Source: Halosimplex halobium (GTDB taxonomy: Archaea; Halobacteriota; Halobacteria; Halobacteriales; Haloarculaceae). From it: a stretch of 64,000 nucleotides of DNA. Location: contig NZ_JBLKNX010000012.1 of NCBI RefSeq assembly GCF_051414055.1, forward strand, positions 1 through 64,000. The letters are read 5' to 3'. The notes beneath the pieces are model-generated. The model was given only the letters and a program-made list of their open reading frames with translations. It had not been told where the DNA came from and did no database searches. Of this stretch, positions 1 to 8,679 are shown piece after piece. Position 1 is the stretch's first letter. The number at the start of each line of letters is the position of its first letter. The translations under genes were made by a program, and so were the position numbers.

Positions 1-2
1 TC

Positions 3-509
3 CCGTTCGTCAATGCGCGAGTCCTCGACGCCTACGTCGAGGGCAACGGCTTGCTCCGGGCAACCCTCCTCGGTGCCGTTCCCGTCGCCAATGCGGGGCC
101 GAACCCGCGGATGAACGAGGCGGAACTCCAGCGGTACCTGTCAGAGACGCCGTGGTTCCCGACCGCCCTCCTGCCGGCGGCCGGCGTCACATGGGAGGGC
201 GTCGACGACCGGACCGCCCGAGCAACCGTCCGAGACGCCGACGTGACCGCGACGGCGACCTTCCACTTCGACGGGGAGGGGCACGTCATGCGACTCACCG
301 CCGACCGGTATCGCCAGGACGAGGACGCGACGGCACCGTGGGTCGGCGAGTACGCGGACTACGAGGAGCGCGGCGGGCTGACGATACCGACGACAGCCGA
401 GGTGGGATGGGAGACGACTGACGGCGTCGTACCATACTGGCGCGGGACGATAACCGCGATCGAGTATCGACTGGGCGACAGGACTCCCCCTTCGGGTTTT
501 GCTCCGTGA
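3..509 (+). CDS. DUF6544-like protein, 5' end cut by window
   Basis: The reading frame is open from base 3, so the true start lies before the window; 168 residues remain. The residues from about 46 on (ETPWFPTALLP, then a short VTWEGVDDRTARATV stretch, PWVGEYADYEE, IPTTAEVGWET, PYWRGTITAIEY) match my memory of the C-terminal half of DUF6544/DUF6920 proteins, which are common in haloarchaea and have no established biochemical role. No catalytic motif is visible. A TTG at 51 opens the same frame but is internal to the conserved region and unlikely to be the start. The gene faces the ATPase remnant that follows. Function is unknown; family assignment is from pattern recognition only. Confidence 0.7.
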   Translation, partial: PFVNARVLDAYVEGNGLLRATLLGAVPVANAGPNPRMNEAELQRYLSETPWFPTALLPAAGVTWEGVDDRTARATVRDADVTATATFHFDGEGHVMRLTADRYRQDEDATAPWVGEYADYEERGGLTIPTTAEVGWETTDGVVPYWRGTITAIEYRLGDRTPPSGFAP

Positions 510-564
510 GTTCCGACACAGCGGATCCTCGACGACTCGGCGTTCAAACGCTTCGAACAAGTGA

Positions 565-831
565 TCCTGTGCATCCATTACCGTCCGGGATGTCACGTCC
601 GGACTCGTCAGAAACGAAGTCACGGAAACCCTGTACGTCTGGGGTGCACTGGGGCTGTCATCAGTGATCCTCTTCGGCGCAGTCTACTTGCCCGGCATCT
701 CTCTGGTACTGAGCACGACCCCGATCGGGTTCGAGGGGTGGCTGCTCGTGTTCGGGATGAGTCTCCTACCTCTCGTGGTCGGGCAGTTTGAGCGCGAATT
801 CCGACGGCGATTCGGAACGTCCGACTCGTGA
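565..831 (+). pseudogene. C-terminal remnant of a P-type cation ATPase
   Basis: Frame 565-831 has no plausible start (it follows a TGA at 562-564) but reads as two hydrophobic helices: ETLYVWGALGLSSVILFGAV and GWLLVFGMSLLPLVVGQ, ending FRRRFGTSDS. The layout (WGALG..., a short loop with TPIGFEGW, then the last helix) resembles the C-terminal transmembrane end of P2-type cation ATPases, and the intact ATPase at 19605-22343 has the same arrangement (NPWLLGAIGVSLL...LTAADWSW). The rest of the enzyme is absent, so this is a gene fragment. It lies 1.5 kb from a broken tandem USP gene, as the intact ATPase lies beside an intact tandem USP gene. Confidence 0.55.
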
Positions 832-887
832 CGATGCTCGGAATTCGACCCGTAGTTTGACATCGGACTCCCGAGACGCTCTAGACA

Positions 888-2147
888 ATGGTCGATCCGG
901 CAACCGATCCACTCGTCGAGGTCCTCTTACATCTTTTCGTCGGCTTTGGACTCGGTGCGCTTATCGGGTTAGAACGCGAGCAAAGCGAGTCGGGCGGGAC
1001 GTTTGCCGGGAGTCGCACATTTCCGCTGTTCGCACTCTACGGGGGGATCGTCGGATCGTTCTTCCCGACGGGACTTTCAATTGCCCTCGGTGTGCTCGCC
1101 GTCCCGCTCACAGTCGCATACGCCGGGAAAATCTGGTACGAACGTGATATCGGTCTGACGACGCTGATGGCCGCACTTCTCACCGTGCTACTCGGAGCGA
1201 TAGCGATGCAATCCGACACCGGCGCAGTTATCGCGATCGTCGCCGGCGGTGCCATCACGGTACTCCTGTCGGTGAAAGATCCGATCCACGAATTCGCGGA
1301 CCGGATCGACGAGGCGGAACGCCTGGCCTCCGTCAAATTCATACTCGTCGTCCTCGTCGTACTACCGGCGCTTCCGGACCGCTCACTCGACGTGCTCTAC
1401 GGGCTCAATCCGCGTTTCGTCTGGTTGATGGTCGTTTTCGTCACCGGGCTCGGGTTTGTCGCTTACGTGCTCGGGCAGTTCCTCGAACCGGAGCAGAGCA
1501 TCGCGCTAACGGGAATTATCGGTGGGTTCGTCTCCTCGACGGCGACGACGGTGACGATGGCGGAGAAAACCGAGCAAAACGAGACGCTGTACCACGTCTG
1601 TGCGTTTGCGGTCGTCACTGCGTCTATCGTGATGTTTCCCCGGGCACTCGTCGAGATCGCGGTCGTCAACCCGAATCTACTCTCACGTGCAGTCCTCCCG
1701 CTGGGAACCATGACAGTCGTGGGTGCAGTTGCTGCTGGAGCGCTGTACTGGCGGACCACGTCCGACGAGACCGTCGAACCCGGCGAGTTACAGAATCCGT
1801 TTCGACTCCGGCCAGCCCTTCTCTTCGGAGTGATCTTCGCTGTCGTACTCCTCGTCTCGGAATACGCACACGAGTGGGTCGGCACGTCAGGCGTGTACGC
1901 CACAGCGTTCCTGTCCGGTCTGGCAGATGTCGATGCGATGACTATCACGCTGAGCAAGCTCGCAGCAGAGGGAACAGTTTCGACGCAGGTCGCAACCACG
2001 GGAATCGTTATTGCGGCTATCGCCAACACCCTGGTCAAGGCTGCATTGGCGTGGACCCTGGGTACCTATCGACTGGGACGGCTCGTTTCCATCGTTCTCG
2101 GCATCGTTGTGGTAAGTGGACTAGTGCTTCTCGTTGTCGGCGTCTAG
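888..2147 (+). CDS. MgtC/SapB N-domain + DUF4010 membrane protein
   Basis: 419 residues. The N-terminal third carries the MgtC/SapB signature (GFGLGALIGLEREQ near residues 18-31, then RTFPLFALYGGIVG near 43-56) and four predicted membrane helices. Residues about 185-400 form a second hydrophobic block typical of DUF4010, with a glycine-rich IIGGFVSSTATTVTMAEK segment and SGLADVDAMTITLSKLA. Such two-domain proteins are integral membrane proteins of unproven function; MgtC relatives are tied to Mg2+ limitation and ATP synthase control in bacteria. ATG at 888 starts immediately before the conserved region. It stands alone between the ATPase remnant and the convergent USP gene. Confidence 0.85.
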   Translation: MVDPATDPLVEVLLHLFVGFGLGALIGLEREQSESGGTFAGSRTFPLFALYGGIVGSFFPTGLSIALGVLAVPLTVAYAGKIWYERDIGLTTLMAALLTVLLGAIAMQSDTGAVIAIVAGGAITVLLSVKDPIHEFADRIDEAERLASVKFILVVLVVLPALPDRSLDVLYGLNPRFVWLMVVFVTGLGFVAYVLGQFLEPEQSIALTGIIGGFVSSTATTVTMAEKTEQNETLYHVCAFAVVTASIVMFPRALVEIAVVNPNLLSRAVLPLGTMTVVGAVAAGALYWRTTSDETVEPGELQNPFRLRPALLFGVIFAVVLLVSEYAHEWVGTSGVYATAFLSGLADVDAMTITLSKLAAEGTVSTQVATTGIVIAAIANTLVKAALAWTLGTYRLGRLVSIVLGIVVVSGLVLLVVGV

Positions 2148-2301
2148 AGTCCGGCACCGAAGCTGAGGTGGTGACAAGCCATCGGGGGACATCCGTCGTC
2201 GTCGCTCGAAGTGAGCATATACAACTTCTAATTCCGTTGATGGAGCGCGGAGAAACTACATCACGCTGTCGAAATCGCTCACTGGACCGGCGCCACCATG
2301 T

Positions 2302-2500
2302 GTCTGACCCGGGGGCTCGGACCGTCAGTACCGGGATCGGCGACGTACGAACGAGGTAATCAGTGACGCTCCCCAGCAGATACCGGTCGAGGCCCGTTCG
2401 TCCGTGAGTGCCGACAACGACGAGGTCGATATCGTGTTCCTCGATACACGTGAGGATAGCTCTATGAATCGACGGTCCGTACTCAGCTTCCGTCGGTCGG
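2302..2500 (-). pseudogene. Second USP domain remnant, out of frame
   Basis: On the minus strand, in a frame different from the upstream USP gene, the sequence reads EAEYGPSIHRAIL, then LVVVGTHGRTGLDRYLLGSV and TSPIPVLTVRAPG. This is the C-terminal half of a UspA domain with the G-2X-G-9X-G-S nucleotide-binding loop. It aligns residue for residue with the end of the intact tandem USP at 18565-19443 (VEYGPSIHQAILTYID...). About 65 residues that should join it to the first domain are missing and the frame is lost at the junction near 2488, so the second domain is not made as part of the gene. The original stop is also lost. Confidence 0.7.
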
Positions 2501-2989
2501 GACGAGTACGTCCTCATACGGATGGGAGGACGTGACATCGTCGTCGGGTCGAACTGTAAGTACAGGAACGTCTGATCGGCGAACAACCCGTTCGGTTGCA
2601 CTGCCGAGGAGAAACCGTTCGAGGCCCCGGCGTCCGTGCGTCGGCATGACCACGAGGTCCGTTCCCCGTGTCTCGGCGTAGTCGACGATTTCTCGGTACG
2701 GTTCTCCCCGGATTACTTCTGTGACGGTCCCCACCCCGCTCTCTCGTTCTCGGTCAGCCGTCTCCCGGACCAGTTGCTTGCCCTCCTGTTCGAGCCCCTC
2801 AACCACCTCTTTCTGGATACGGACGACACTATCCTGCGTCGTATCGACGACATTGAAGATGGTGACTGTCGCGTCGTAGTACGTCGCGAGGTCCAGTACG
2901 TGGTCGAAAGCGACCGCTGCCCCGTCACTCCCGTCCGTGGGGAATAGGATCTGATCGAAGATAGTCCGGAGTACGGGTTCGGCATACAA
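2483..2989 (-). CDS. Universal stress protein, truncated tandem form
   Basis: 168 residues with one complete UspA domain: start of the fold at FDQILFPTDGSDGAAVAF, and the ATP-type loop MPTHGRRGLERFLLGSATERV near 115-135. It then begins a second domain (HPYEDVLVPTDGS) and stops at once, because an internal deletion puts a TGA there. In the intact relative at 18565 the start is ATG-TTC-GAC-CAG; here the equivalent triplet is ATC (ACT-ATC-TTC-GAT-CAG), so translation would have to begin ten codons upstream at 2989. A single functional USP domain could still be produced, but both ends look damaged. Cytoplasmic stress protein by family. Confidence 0.65.
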   Translation of the reverse strand: MYAEPVLRTIFDQILFPTDGSDGAAVAFDHVLDLATYYDATVTIFNVVDTTQDSVVRIQKEVVEGLEQEGKQLVRETADRERESGVGTVTEVIRGEPYREIVDYAETRGTDLVVMPTHGRRGLERFLLGSATERVVRRSDVPVLTVRPDDDVTSSHPYEDVLVPTDGS

Positions 2990-3206
2990 AAGCGAGCGGT
3001 GAACCCTCTACAGCCGTAGAATCTCGGTGGGCGGTCCCGTAGCACATCGCCTTTGTCAGGTCACCACCGCGTCGTGACTTCGGTATTTTGCCGCCAGCGT
3101 ACACGGATAACGCTCGGATCGAGACCAGCCGTCCGCTCCATTCCGTCGTCACCACGAATTCGATACAACCGTTGGGTGAGTCTCCCGAATCCCGTCGCCG
3201 TCCCGC

Positions 3207-4208
3207 TCAGCTCCCGTATCCCCCTCCTTCGATAGGGCCGCTGAACACGCCGTAGAGGAACTTGAAATACCAGAGAACCAGGAGCAGAACGGGGAGGCCG
3301 AGGACGGTCACGAGATTCAGTGCCAGCGGCGAGACGACGGCCTCCCTGACAGTCAGCCCGGTCGGCGGATAGACCGTCGGATACAGCAGAACTGCGATCA
3401 GCACGCTCAGCAACGCGGGCAGCGACAACGCGCTCGCCAGCCAGGCGCGATACTCGCCCCGTCCGGCCAGCACGCTCCCGCCCAGCCCTGCAGCGACCGA
3501 GAGAGCGACGACCGCGGCCACGGGAAGTGAGAGAACTGCGTCGGAAGCACCGCCGGCGTCGGTCACCACAACGGTCACCAACAGAACGGCCACCCCAGCC
3601 AGGTACGCGACCGTTGCGACGACTCCGTACTCACGCAGCTCCGACGCCAGCGCTGGCTCACTCTTGGCCGCCAGGAACGCTGCACCGGTGACGACCGAAA
3701 CCGCGACTAAACCGATCCCGGTCAACAGCGCCGGAAGCGACAGCGTCGCAGCGTCGAACACCCAGCGGCCGGCGAGGGTCCCGAACAGCAACGGCGCAAG
3801 GAAGCTACCGCCGACGAAGGAGTAGTCACAGTAGCGTTTCCATCGCTCGTCGTCCCGCTGTTCGCGAAGTTCCGGACCGAGTCCCCGGAACAGCAACGCG
3901 AGCACGAGTCCGATCGAGAGCAGGTAGTGATCCGCCAGCAACCGGGAGTATACCCGGGGAAACGCCGCTAATAGCGTCGTCCCGAAGGCGACCAGCCACA
4001 CCTCGTTGGCGTCCCAGACCGGGCCGAACGCCGACAGGAACGTCTCTCGGTCGCGCTCGTCTTCACGGGTGGCATACAACATTCCGATTCCGAAATCGAA
4101 GCCGTCGAGGACGACGTACATCCCCAGCGTGAACATCACGACACCGAACCACACCTCCGGTAGTGATTCGACGAGATAGGCGTTTACCGGGAGCATAGAC
4201 TCAGTCAT
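3207..4208 (-). CDS. cydB: Cytochrome bd oxidase subunit II
   Basis: 333 residues, about eight or nine membrane helices. The N-terminus has the CydB hallmarks: LPEVWFGVVMFTLGMYVVLDGFDFGIGML and GPVWDANEVWLVAFG (WDGNEVW-type motif), followed by LLAAFPRVYS. CydB pairs with CydA in the cytoplasmic-membrane quinol oxidase that reduces O2 with high affinity or NO/stress tolerance. The ATG overlaps the end of cydA by 8 bases, so the two are translated as one operon with cydA first. Somewhat shorter than bacterial CydB (about 340-380). No CydX-like small ORF was seen after it. Confidence 0.93.
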   Translation of the reverse strand: MTESMLPVNAYLVESLPEVWFGVVMFTLGMYVVLDGFDFGIGMLYATREDERDRETFLSAFGPVWDANEVWLVAFGTTLLAAFPRVYSRLLADHYLLSIGLVLALLFRGLGPELREQRDDERWKRYCDYSFVGGSFLAPLLFGTLAGRWVFDAATLSLPALLTGIGLVAVSVVTGAAFLAAKSEPALASELREYGVVATVAYLAGVAVLLVTVVVTDAGGASDAVLSLPVAAVVALSVAAGLGGSVLAGRGEYRAWLASALSLPALLSVLIAVLLYPTVYPPTGLTVREAVVSPLALNLVTVLGLPVLLLVLWYFKFLYGVFSGPIEGGGYGS

Positions 4209-5646
4209 CGTCGCTCACCCTCGGGAGGGGACCGTGCCAGCGGTCGTCACTCGGCTCTCGGATTCCGAGTTCTTGGAGTTCGTCCTGAATCAGCCATCTC
4301 AGTATGTACAGCGCAGTCAGTACCAGCCCCGTGTAAACGACGACAAATCCGGTCAGCGTCAGGGTCGCCTCCGCCCCGGAAAGCGTCGCGGAGACGGCTT
4401 CGCTGGTTCTGAGCTCGTCCTGAATAACCCACGGTTGGCGGCCGATCTCGGTGACGTACCACCCCGTGAGCATCGCGGCGTATCCGAACGGGGATGCGGC
4501 GACCATCGTCTTCAGGTAGCGGTCGCTGTCGGAGAGGCGTCCGCGATACGTGAGATATCCGCCCCACAGCGCCAATCCGATGAACAGGAATCCGAGCCCG
4601 ACCATCATGCGGAACGACCAGAACACGAGTGCCACTGGCGGATTCTCCTCGTACTCGTTCAAGCCGACCACCTCCGCATCGAAATCCCCCCCACTGGCGA
4701 GGAACGACCCCACTCCGGGGAGACTCACGGTAAACAGGTTCTCGGCACGGGGGTCGGTGATCGCGTCGGGACTCTTCGGGAACGCGAGCAGATGTAGGTC
4801 CGCCCGGCCGGTCTCGTAGTGGGCCTCCATCGCTGCGAACTTCTGCGGCTGAGTGTCTTCGACGTGCCGGGCGTAGGCGTCACCGTGGACGGCCTGGAGC
4901 GGTGCAGAAACGAGCAGGAGCATCACGGCCAGTTTCAGTGCTGTATTCCAGGCCTGTGTTTCGCGCTTCCAGACGATATATGCCGAGACGCCCCCGACGA
5001 GCAGCGCGACCGATATCACCGATGCGTTGATCATATGGACGTACATCCACGGCATTCGAGGAGTGAGGAACGCGGCGACCGGGTCGACCAGCCTGGCGAC
5101 TTCCACCCCGTTTCGGGTGACCATCTCGTAGCCCCGTGGGGTTTGCATCCAGGCGTTGACGACCAGGATCCAGAAGCCCGACAGCCACGCCCCGAAGCCG
5201 ACCAGTACTGACGAGAGAATGTACGTCCTGTCCCGGACGCGATCGCGGCCGTACAGCAATACACCGAGGAACACGGCCTCGAGGAAAAAGGCCATCTTCG
5301 CCTCGAAAGCCAGTGGACCACCGATCAGTTCGCCGGCTACCTCCGCGAACCGCGGGAAATTCGTCCCGAACTGGAAGCTCATCGGGATCCCGGTGACCGT
5401 CCCCATGACGAAGCCGGCCGCGAACACTTTCACCCAGAACGACCGCAATCGAGCGAACCGCTCCTGGTCGGTCCGGACATCCTTCCACGTGAAGTAAATT
5501 ATGAACGGTGCAAGACCGATAGAGAGTGATGCGAAGATGATATGCACGGATATCGTCCATCCGAACTGAGCGCGACTCGCAAGCTCCGGTGAAAGGAACG
5601 CTACCCAGCCGTGATAGACGGGCCCGAGTAGTGGGGCGGGAGCCAT
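4201..5646 (-). CDS. cydA: Cytochrome bd oxidase subunit I
   Basis: 481 residues. Conserved features are visible: RAQFGWTISVHIIFASLSIG with the heme-ligand His near 35, the FEAKMAFFLEAVFLG helix near 114-129 with its two glutamates, His204 in MYVHMINAS, the Q-loop motif QKFAAMEAHYETG near 268-280, a WSFRMMVG helix (Met347/348) and GRQPWVIQ at 402-409. Together these define quinol oxidase subunit I with hemes b558, b595 and d. The Q loop is short, as in CIO-type enzymes. First gene of the cydAB operon. The upstream 480 bases separate it from the divergent nos-type cluster. Confidence 0.95.
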   Translation of the reverse strand: MAPAPLLGPVYHGWVAFLSPELASRAQFGWTISVHIIFASLSIGLAPFIIYFTWKDVRTDQERFARLRSFWVKVFAAGFVMGTVTGIPMSFQFGTNFPRFAEVAGELIGGPLAFEAKMAFFLEAVFLGVLLYGRDRVRDRTYILSSVLVGFGAWLSGFWILVVNAWMQTPRGYEMVTRNGVEVARLVDPVAAFLTPRMPWMYVHMINASVISVALLVGGVSAYIVWKRETQAWNTALKLAVMLLLVSAPLQAVHGDAYARHVEDTQPQKFAAMEAHYETGRADLHLLAFPKSPDAITDPRAENLFTVSLPGVGSFLASGGDFDAEVVGLNEYEENPPVALVFWSFRMMVGLGFLFIGLALWGGYLTYRGRLSDSDRYLKTMVAASPFGYAAMLTGWYVTEIGRQPWVIQDELRTSEAVSATLSGAEATLTLTGFVVVYTGLVLTALYILRWLIQDELQELGIREPSDDRWHGPLPRVSDDD

Positions 5647-6124
5647 GACATGAGATTGAAAACTTCCGCTGATAAGCGTTGGCGCTGTTCCCGGTTTCGA
5701 GTACTCTACTACAATATTTAATAGTGGTCAGTTGTGATTCCCGTACAATTTTACACAACTAGTAAATCGGACAGATGGGAATCGCGGTCGCGAATGAGGC
5801 GGGCAATCGATCTTCATGCTCCGGCAGGGTATCGTGGAACGATCGTCGGACCTGTGTGCCCCCGAGAACCGCTCAGTGCAGGACTGGGATACCGGCCCAT
5901 AGAACGGAGAAACACGTTTTTATAAGATTATTTTGTCCTCTCAGAGGACACTCCCTCCTGGGCAGTCGGTGAACCCCAACCCGCTTGGCACGTTCCGGGA
6001 GGGATAGACTGGTCGTAGTATTGGAAGCATAGAGAAATATCAATCTGTCGCCGATTCCCGTGCCGGGACAGACCGATGAGGGGTTAACCACGTCCGGTTC
6101 AAAGCTACGAGGGACACACGAATC
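5647..6124. promoter_or_regulatory. Divergent control region, cydAB / nos cluster
   Basis: No gene is recognised in this 478-base stretch between cydA and the NosL gene. It is AT-richer than its flanks. It holds a TATA-like TTTTTATAAG at about 5917-5926 on the plus strand, and directly after it a perfect inverted repeat, GTCCTCT-C-AGAGGAC, at 5935-5949. A second AT-rich patch with ACAATATTTAATAG lies near 5710-5725. If the TATA-like box is used, the nos-type transcript would have a leader of about 170-260 nt, unusual for haloarchaea, so a missed small ORF or regulatory leader is possible. Confidence 0.4.
5935..5949. promoter_or_regulatory. Perfect 7-bp-arm palindrome beside TATA-like box
   Basis: GTCCTCT-C-AGAGGAC, arms of 7 bases around a single C, lies about 10 bases after a TTTTATAAG box, where a repressor would block transcription start. 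Position suggests an operator for the plus-strand nos-type cluster. Inference from symmetry and place only. Confidence 0.4.
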
Positions 6125-6784
6125 ATGAGCGGGCACATCCATCGAACGTGGACGGAGCGAATTCGCACTCCGGGAAAACGTGAGGGCCGGGAACCCGACG
6201 GCGAGAGGGTGTCCAATGCGACTCGATGTCGCCGCCGGCCCTTGCTCGTTGGTGGGGCAGTCACTCTGGCGGGCCTTGCGGGTTGCGGGAGTTCAGACTC
6301 CGGTGAGGCGCCCGAACCAGTCGGGCTAACGACCGAGGATCGGTGTGACGTGTGTGGGATGGTGATCCCGAATCACCCGGGGCCGAGCGCGGAGATATTT
6401 TATGCGGACAGCCGACCCTCCGGCCACGATAACCCGGCGCGGTTCGACAGCACCTGGGAAGCGTTCCAGTACGACTTCCAACGCCGCGACCGCGGCTGGG
6501 AGACCGAGGCGTTCTACGTCACTGACTACTCAGCCGTCGACTACTCCGTCAGGGAGGCAGGCGCGGATCTAGTCATCTCCACCCACCCGGATGCCGCGGC
6601 GTTCGTCGATGCCGAGTCGGTATCGTTCGTCGTCGGTTCCGAGGTCAAGGGGGCGATGGGCAGGGACCTGATCGCCTTTTCGGAGCGGAGTGACGCCGAG
6701 TCGTTCGCCGACGAGTACGGAGGGTCGCTCGCCGGGTTCGACGACGTGAGCCGCGAGACGATCGCCCAGCTCGGTCGCGCTTGA
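6125..6784 (+). CDS. nosL: NosL-family copper lipoprotein
   Basis: 219 residues from the ATG at 6125. A GTG at 6209 would give a 191-residue form with a better-placed signal peptide (RCRRRPLLVGGAVTLAGLAGC), a lipobox with Cys and an arginine-rich n-region, so the GTG may be the true start. The mature part carries the NosL copper motif RCDVCGMVIPNH (C-x2-C-G-M), then FYADS...FDSTWEAFQYDF, a central YVTDYSAVDY, and ends FADEYGGSLAGFDDVS. NosL delivers Cu(I) for maturation of nitrous oxide reductase in known systems. First gene of a four-gene operon; its stop lies 2 bases before the next ATG. No nosZ is nearby. Confidence 0.85.
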   Translation: MSGHIHRTWTERIRTPGKREGREPDGERVSNATRCRRRPLLVGGAVTLAGLAGCGSSDSGEAPEPVGLTTEDRCDVCGMVIPNHPGPSAEIFYADSRPSGHDNPARFDSTWEAFQYDFQRRDRGWETEAFYVTDYSAVDYSVREAGADLVISTHPDAAAFVDAESVSFVVGSEVKGAMGRDLIAFSERSDAESFADEYGGSLAGFDDVSRETIAQLGRA

Positions 6785-6786
6785 GC

Positions 6787-8679
6787 ATGGACGTACAGAT
6801 CGCTGGAGCCGTCGTGTTCGCGGTCGTGCTGCTGTGTGGTGCCGGATTCCTGGTCGGGTCCGGTGGAGGCGAGGCGCAACCGGTCAATTTTGAAGAGACG
6901 CTTCGCATGGGAATGACCGGTGTCGACGTCGCGACGGCCGAGGCCCGTGGCTACGAGATACCGCGGGCACAGGTGTTTTACGGCCAGTACGAGTACGTTG
7001 TCGGATACTACGGCATCGAGTCACTCGTCTCGCAGCTGGAGAGCGGGACCGCCCGTCGCCAGTTCGGTAACCCGCTCGCCGTCTTCGTGACTGACTTCTC
7101 CGGGGCGGGTCCATCGGTCGTCGACGGCGGCTATCTCGACCTGCGGACAGACCCCGCCGTCGGGTGGGTTCGAGCGGACGAGGCTGTGTACGTCGTCGAT
7201 AGCAGCGCGGCCGTCGCGGCCGGCCCAACTGCGGTTCCGTTCTCCGAGCGCAGCGCGGCACGCGCGTTTGCCGACGAGTACGGCGGTCGAATCGTCTCGT
7301 GGCGGACGCTCCCCGGCGCGGTCGGACCCGCTGACCGGGTGGGTGCCCGGACTCTTCGCGAGTCGGTCCGGAGTCGATCCACGTGGGCGAACCGGACCGT
7401 CGACGCCCGGCAGGGGCTCCGCGAGCGGCCGGTCTCCATCGTCGTTGGCGAGGACGTCCCGACCCTGTCGGCGGCCGTCGCCGCGGCGCCACCGAACACG
7501 ACGGTCCAGGTGCCGCCCGGTCGCTTCGAAGCGAACCTCACCGTCGAAAAGCCGGTGACGATCCGAGGGGCGGGCCGGGAGACGATACTCGACGGCGGCG
7601 GCAACGGCAGTGTCGTTCGGGTTCGCAGCGACCGCGTCGCCGTCACGTCGTTGTCGATCACCGGGGTCGGTCCGGTCGGGTCCCGGTCGCCCCCCGAGGA
7701 CGCCGACGGTCCCGTCACGACACCGTTAGTCTACGCCCGGAGTGATACGGGGATCGGGTTCGTCGGGGCCAACGAGTCGCTGGTCGCCGATGTCCATATC
7801 GACACCGTGTCGACTGGCGTCGCCCTCCGTCGTAGTGACCGATCCGTTGTTCGGAATCTCAGCGTCCGGGGTGCCGAAACCATCGCCGAGGGATCGATGG
7901 GGGTGTTACCGATCTCCTCGCGCGTCGTCGTCGAGGACAGCGAGATCCGGGGCGGCCGCGATGGCGTCTACACCCATCGCGCTCACGGCAGCGTGATCCG
8001 CGACAATCGCCTCGTCGGCGGGCGCTACGGTGTCCACGAGATGTACACGTCCGACCTGCTCGTGGCGAACAACACGATCCGCGAGACGAAGGGTGCCGTT
8101 GTCCTGATGACGCGGCCGGAGAACAACGCTATCGTCGGCAACGACGCCGTCGACAACCGGGCGGGGATCCTCGCTGTCGGTGACACGTCTCTGTTCACCG
8201 ACAACGTCGTCGCCGGGAACCGAATCGGTTTCAACCTCGGATCGACGCGCTCCCTCGTGACGAACAACACCGTGGCCGGGAACGAGATCGGACTCCGTTC
8301 GGTGACGCTGCTGCCGACCAACGACGTGGTCGGTAACGACGTGGTGGGCAACGAGCGGCCGGCAGTCGTATCGGGCGGCCCCGTCCACGTCTGGACAGTG
8401 GAGAGGCGCGGCAACTACTGGGGGCCGGTTCCGGGGCTCGACCGCGACGGGGACGGGGCCGTCGACAGAGCCTTCCGTCCGACGGGGCGGGTCGACGTGG
8501 TCGGCAGTCGCGCTCCGGGAGGGCCGACGCTCTCGCGAGCGCCGGCACTGCGGCTGCTCCGTGCGGTCGCCGGAAGCGTACCGGGTCTCCGCGAGGGCGG
8601 TGCCATCGACACCGCACCGCGTGCCGAGCCGGTCCACCCGGATCGACTCCAGGAGGTGCAAAACGGAACCTATGAGTGA
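6787..8679 (+). CDS. nosD: NosL-like/NosD fusion, beta-helix copper maturation protein
   Basis: 630 residues from ATG 6787. A membrane anchor (residues 5-27) is followed by a NosL-like domain to about 195: its end, PFSERSAARAFADEYGGRIVSW, is a clear relative of the NosL C-terminus just upstream, but the C-x2-C-G-M copper motif is missing. Residues about 215-560 are a right-handed beta-helix of NosD/CASH repeats (TLSAAVAAAPPNTTVQVPPG, TIRGAGRETILDGGG, many N-N-T-x-x-N turns). NosD is the extracytoplasmic partner of the NosFY ABC transporter. The stop overlaps the nosF start (ATGAGTGA). The fusion is noteworthy. Confidence 0.85.
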   Translation: MDVQIAGAVVFAVVLLCGAGFLVGSGGGEAQPVNFEETLRMGMTGVDVATAEARGYEIPRAQVFYGQYEYVVGYYGIESLVSQLESGTARRQFGNPLAVFVTDFSGAGPSVVDGGYLDLRTDPAVGWVRADEAVYVVDSSAAVAAGPTAVPFSERSAARAFADEYGGRIVSWRTLPGAVGPADRVGARTLRESVRSRSTWANRTVDARQGLRERPVSIVVGEDVPTLSAAVAAAPPNTTVQVPPGRFEANLTVEKPVTIRGAGRETILDGGGNGSVVRVRSDRVAVTSLSITGVGPVGSRSPPEDADGPVTTPLVYARSDTGIGFVGANESLVADVHIDTVSTGVALRRSDRSVVRNLSVRGAETIAEGSMGVLPISSRVVVEDSEIRGGRDGVYTHRAHGSVIRDNRLVGGRYGVHEMYTSDLLVANNTIRETKGAVVLMTRPENNAIVGNDAVDNRAGILAVGDTSLFTDNVVAGNRIGFNLGSTRSLVTNNTVAGNEIGLRSVTLLPTNDVVGNDVVGNERPAVVSGGPVHVWTVERRGNYWGPVPGLDRDGDGAVDRAFRPTGRVDVVGSRAPGGPTLSRAPALRLLRAVAGSVPGLREGGAIDTAPRAEPVHPDRLQEVQNGTYE

